From: Nannizziopsis barbatae
Taxonomy: Eukaryota; Ascomycota; Eurotiomycetes; Onygenales; Nannizziopsiaceae
Assembly: GCA_014964245.1 (NCBI GenBank)
Contig: JACVYH010000005.1
Coordinates: 1,488,001 to 1,552,000, forward strand
Direction of reading: 5' to 3'
DNA: 64,000 nt
The notes beneath the pieces are model-generated. The model saw nothing but the letters and a program-made list of their open reading frames with translations. It searched no databases and had not been told where the DNA came from. Position numbers and translations under genes: made by a program. This document shows positions 59,344 to 64,000 of the stretch, piece by piece. The number at the start of each line of letters is the position of its first letter. Positions within the stretch are counted from its first letter, which is position 1.

Positions 59344-60904
59344 TATGAGGTACCAGGCAAGGCTTGAAAGCTCCCAATGATCTGTATTAGAGTGCTATCG
59401 AGGTGAAGAATAGGTTCGAGGGTTCGACGAGGTGCTCGGCTTGTTTTTTCACGGCAACGTTTACGAAGCGCGGATAGGTCGATTTCCAAAAAAATTTCCT
59501 GCGATCGATTTGACGTCAGTTTCACAATCCCATGCCCAAAGTTATGGCTAAAATGGCTGCTATCCGGGTGAAGCGGATGTGACCTTTATGACTCACCTGG
59601 CGATGCCACCAATGCCACCGCGAACAGTTCAGGTACAACACAAGAGCGGCTTCAAGATCGGTCTAGGCCCCCTTCTCTCGTCTGATTATAATAATTGATT
59701 GAAGCAGCGTACGCCGGGGATGCAAATTGAATAGTAAGGTGTTGGTGCGCTCTCAACGGCATAGATAGAAATCAATTAAGGCGTGAGGAGGAGAAAACTC
59801 GTTAAGGCGGTAAAGAGGAGGAAGTCTGTTCTGAGGACACAAAACAATCTCTAATTAGTATTTAGAAAATGATAGGATATGAATAAGATTACCACTTCAA
59901 TTTCGTTTCCTAGTTTGCGATTCAAAACAATCAAATCGTAACAGCCGAAGGGCGACTCCCAAGAAGGACGAAGTAGTTGAGCCAAAGAGTGGCGGACCAA
60001 AGCAAATGAAAATAAGCTTTTTTGAGGGACTCAGGGCCTTCAGAACCACACCAATGCAAGAAGTGAATGTGAACAGGAGCTGACTATGTGAGAAACAGCA
60101 TATAATGGGAGTGTGAAGGCGTTGAGCGCGATTCTGTGCTGCTTTCAGTCCAGCAAGAGGAATTTGGGTCTTTTGGGTGCGTGATGTAACAGACGCTGCG
60201 CAGGGCGGAGAAAACCGGCAAAAAGCTTAAGGTTGAGTCACGTGCCTCTCTGTCGGTGTCACGTTATCAGATTTCCACGTTCGGATGAAAAAGGAGCACA
60301 TACAGGTGAAGGTGATTTCTACAAAGTGGTTTCTACAGAAATAGATTGCTTGCAGCAGTGATGAGAAAATGCCATAATGGTCTGGTGTTGAATTCCGATT
60401 TGACCCCCACTTTGGCTGTTTATTAAAACACCCTGTCAAAATCCTCCATCAAACGAGATTATTACACATGCCATGCTGGATATCGAAAGGAATGCAAGGA
60501 GTGGTGAGGTGGATGAAAATCAATTGCTTCCATGGTGGTATATGCAAGAGATGTGAATCAACAGCTGGAATATGATCCCTCCATATTACAAGGAAAGGAT
60601 AGCAAAGAAAAATATGAAAACTGACAGGATTGTCAATGGATGCAAGGAAAGAGGTTAGGGTATTTTCATTCAAAAAACAAAAGGAATCAAGGGAGCAAGA
60701 TTCCCACATAGTTGCGTGCTCGAAGCATCATTGCACACCTATCCCGATAATACCGAAAATCAACATAAAGATTCAAAGGACTTAAAACATGCCCGAGCGT
60801 CCCCAAATATCATTCTGCTCCGTTTTGTTTATCCTCAACTTTTCCCAATTTGCAAATGCTTCAACCCGTTTGATGCTGATTAAGACGCCTTGATTCCCCG
60901 ATGC
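59344..60904. other. Intergenic region between two minus-strand genes
   Basis: It holds the Sds3-family promoter and the 3' UTR of the next gene. No frame with recognisable features was found; those at 60227-60439 and 60449-60709 look random. Confidence 0.5.
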
Positions 60905-62699
60905 TCAAAGTGATCTGCGAATGACAAAAACACCGAGCTCAATTCCGCAAGTGGGCTCATAGCCATCAGAATACTGCCTGTTACGCACACCGTCAAGAAT
61001 CTCCCGCAAAAGTGACGCTCCGGTGACTTCTTGTGATGAAGATTGCCGTTGCACGACCGTGTTTAACATTAGGCTATCTGGTAGCCGGTGACCTTTACGG
61101 CAATGTTGGTTTAAAATGTCTCGGGCCCGAGGTGTTTCTTGTTGAATGTACCATTCTGTCCAGAGGCTTCGGTCCATTTGGACCGAGGTCGTGCCCGCGT
61201 AGGCTAGTGTGAAATTTGTCCTACAGCTGTTTATGCTAAGAGAGGTCTGGCTCCTGGCGCTGATGGCTTCGCACATGTCGAGAAGTCGTGATTTCATTCC
61301 GTCAAATTCATCCATCCTCGACACGGAGGGAATGTTGCCCAGCGCATTGCCGACATCCGCCGAGAGTCCTTTCACGACGGCTAGTTGACGTAAGTGAGGA
61401 TCGAGAATCGGACTGAGGTACTTGTCTCGAAACGTCTCAGCACCAGACTTGGTAGGGTATATTAACATTAGGCTCCCTCCGTTCGGAGAAAGCTCTTTTA
61501 GCCGGTCCAATATTACCGAAGGGCCTTCCTTGGAGAATAGACTCTGGTATTCTTGAGCAGAAGTTGGTGGAAGATATCTCTCGACAACGGAGACCTGTAC
61601 ACTGAAAGGAGGGACAATTGGAGCAGGTCCTTGTTGTCCCAAAGGAGATTGGGTTTCACCTTGATGATACCCAGGGACGACAGCTGCGCTAGCAAATACA
61701 GTGTTGCTGAAGTAATCGTCTCCTGCAAAAAGAAGGTGTGGCGTGCTCGGCGGCGATGTCGGGAGGCTAGAAAGGCTAAACGCTGGTGGAACAGCATGGA
61801 CAATATTAATGTATGGAGAATGGCCGGGTTGGAGTCGATTTTGAAGAGCCTGAACAATGGGCGTAAAGGCCGATTTTGGCACAGCGGAAGCGCTGGAATT
61901 TGAAGGCGGACAGGGAAGAGTTTGGGAAACCAGCTGTACCGAATCGCCCGGACATTTCGGTAAAGGAAGAGCTGTGACTGTGGAAAGAATTAGAATCCAT
62001 ATGGACTAAAGGGGAGCAACGGGTGAAAAGGAATAAACACTGGATAGTGCACTCACTTATAGGCAGAATAGCACTTTGAAGCCACTCTTCAGAAAGATCA
62101 TCTGGAAAGGGAGTCCCGTTTGAGAGATTCATTGGTGTTGGGCCATTCCTAGCATTTTGTGTTGGTATAAAAACTTCCTGCTGACTCTTTTCCGTGCCAG
62201 AGTTCAGTTCAGAACTTTCTTTTGTGAAGATGTCCTCCATATACTGATCTGTTTTGAAAGCGGCAGGAGCAGAGTTGTTTTTCTGAGCTGACGGCCTGTT
62301 TAATGGAAGCTGCGAGTTCGGGTTCCAGAGGATGTTATCTTCTGTTTCGGGAGGTGTGAGAGGCATCGGTGAGGCGTAAGGGTTGTCAGGCTGCATGTGA
62401 AGCGAGGAGGACAAAGAGGATGCAATACTCGGGGAGTCATCAATCACCGGATGGTAGAAGCTTCTGCTTCTGGTATTAGGCTCCCCGGAATTTATAAGTC
62501 CCGACGACGGATGTGCTATCCCCAGTGCTTCAAATGACAGCAAATTTAGTGGTTGATTCGGATTCGGCGAAAATCTCAGGGTCGATGAGTCTGAACGAAG
62601 GGAAGTATTCGAAATGCTGCGTTTCGATTTCGTGGGAGGAAGAGGAGCATGGCTCTGGAGCCGATTATCTCCAAAAAAGATAGTATTGTTACTGGACAT
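60905..62699 (-). CDS. Conserved Eurotiomycete protein of unknown function (2 exons)
   Basis: Exon 1 62699-62057, intron 62056-61978 (GTGAGT, branch TTCTAAT, CAG), exon 2 61977-60905; 571 aa. I chose the ATG at 62699-62697 (MSSNNTIFFG) because the frame above it has no ATG. Exon 1 codes a disordered Ser/Pro/Asn-rich region with LTPPETEDN and ends in SEEWLQSAILPI. Exon 2 starts with a Pro-rich linker and then a probable globular domain of about 310 residues: LQNRLQPGHSPYINIVHAVP, SVQVSVVERYLPPTSAQEYQ, LKELSPNGGSLMLIYPTKSG, then AETFRDKYLSPILDPHLRQL. The alternating hydrophobic strands and the NGGSLMLIYPT stretch suggest an alpha/beta fold, but I see no catalytic motif. No signal peptide or membrane segment. 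Probably soluble, cytoplasmic or nuclear; function unknown. An upstream exon cannot be excluded. Confidence 0.8.
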
Positions 62700-64000
62700 G
62701 ATATCGGTATTCTTTTCTGTATTGATTTTTCTCAAGAAGCACTCTGACAGACGGCCAGTTCAAGTCGTTCGATCACCAAATGTGATAGTCCAACATGGAA
62801 GACTGCTCTTACTGCAACGATCAAGTCTCAGGATTCGTTCGATACTGGATTCCACGGTTTCTGCAGACGTGGTAGAAATCCGCTGCTCATGCTTGTGCTG
62901 ACATGTCCAAAAGACCGTCCACTGCGTACAGGCCGTCTCACTGGGCGGGTCGAAGGTCAACCGCCTGTAAACCAACAGTGGAGGAGCCTTGCTCGGGTAC
63001 AACAGCTTATAGCCTTTTTGACACCGGATGAAACAAAAAGGCAACCGCCAATTCTACTTTCCCCTGGTGCGAGTCACCACAAGAAATATAGTACCGTCTG
63101 TTATAATATCGACGCAGCCTAAGCACAAGGTCGGATTCTGGGACAGGTAAGGACAGCAGGGCGGTGATCAGCTTCGTCGAGGCGAGACTATGCACAGCCG
63201 AGAGGACGTAAGATACTCGGGAGGCTGAAGGGTCCGAAGCGAAGGCTGAGAGGTACAAAGAAATCAAAGACCGAGAGCACCGGAAGCCGTAGGCACAAGA
63301 CTGTAAACAACGAAGTATGAGAGGGGGTGATCAAGCTGAAATGGTCTCGAGTCGTCGACCGAGACGCGAATGTGGATTGAGAAGGTCTTGACGTACTCAC
63401 GAGATCACAGAAATATCGAACGAAAGAGCAGAAGCCCACGGAAATGAACAACAAGGGAAAAGGGCCAAGGGCTGCGTCTTGTTAATGGCAATATTTTGAT
63501 TCCTCCGTATCGAACCCGATTCTGGCCAACTGGAGATGGTTCATTGATTTGTGTTCCAGGGTTCCTCAGTTCCGCGCGGTCTAGACCGTCCGGCGATTTG
63601 CTGGCGGAAAACTTTGAGGTTTTGAATTTTGCGCTTCTTCACCCACGCACCATCTGGCTGTCCGTCTATACGCAGGCTCACCGAGTCAAGCTATGCCGAT
63701 AGCCTTCTAGCCTTCGAGGTGCTCGTCCAGCCGGTCGAGAGTTGAAAGCTTGACTGCTCAAGGGATGTGTTTTTTGGTTGCATCCCGCTCGCACAAACCT
63801 CATCCGGAGAAAGCGGTCTCTCGTCGACTCGACAGCATCAAGTCTACGGAGTTCTGCTTCGTTAATATAATTGGACGTGTCCCTTCCAGGGACTTCTGCT
63901 TTACGGAATATTAATTAAATCATGTGGTCGCCAATACTTCGTTACTGTGACTATCCCTGAAATTCATTACAGATCGTCGAAAGACCGCAACTCGCTGGAT
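62700..64000. other. Upstream region to window edge
   Basis: It contains the promoter of the gene starting at 62699. Short frames on both strands (for example 63007-63267 minus, 63496-63702 plus) show no supporting features, and I call none. Confidence 0.45.

Overview
The window is a filamentous ascomycete chromosome segment, most likely from the Eurotiomycetes. Onygenales such as Blastomyces, Emmonsia or Histoplasma relatives are my best guess, because those genomes alternate ordinary gene islands with very AT-rich blocks of mutated Gypsy elements. Supporting signs are genes with short 51-91 bp GT-AG introns carrying CTGAC/CTAAC-like branch sites, a GPI-anchored CFEM wall protein, an Sds3-family histone deacetylase subunit, and a 35 kb block carrying the C-to-T and G-to-A signature of repeat-induced point mutation (RIP). 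The genus is an inference.

Layout. (1) 1-20 kb is a gene island: a 5'-truncated Pro/Gln/Tyr repeat protein (+), two minus-strand genes with BTB-like features (one single-exon, one with four exons that I assembled), a 401-aa single-pass membrane protein (+, 3 exons), a 676-aa acidic probably nuclear protein (+, 2 exons), a solo transposase-type helix-turn-helix protein (-), and an 837-aa CFEM/GPI cell-wall protein (+, 3 exons) with a 75-bp minisatellite. (2) A 100-nt tRNA-like gene lies on the minus strand at 21.3 kb. (3) 21.6-56.8 kb is the RIP block with no intact gene. (4) 57.2-64 kb is a second gene island, with an Sds3-family gene and a conserved 571-aa unknown gene, both on the minus strand.

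The main result is that the AT-rich block can be read as a nest of elements four layers deep. The outermost layer is a short element with inverted termini (called D here), present partly in tandem. Into D inserted a Ty3/Gypsy element (A1, 22924-52924, 171-bp LTRs, 5-bp target duplication ataat); the second tandem copy of D, at about 55.05 kb, still shows the exact empty site. Into the pol region of A1 inserted a different Gypsy element (B1, about 27773-48730, 714-bp LTRs). Into the pol region of B1 inserted a second, younger A-family copy (A2, 33060-42179, 169-bp LTRs, target duplication ctaag). All three retroelements read on the minus strand. Their decayed RT and integrase motifs are still legible, with catalytic Asp codons converted to Asn and Gln/Trp codons to stops. 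The youngest copy keeps more of its original residues, so depth in the nest agrees with RIP load.

No plasmid, CRISPR, virus or biosynthetic cluster is visible. The gene islands look like ordinary housekeeping and lineage-specific genes; coordinated function among neighbours is not evident. Exon structures were derived by hand from splice motifs and frame continuity and have not been tested against transcripts.
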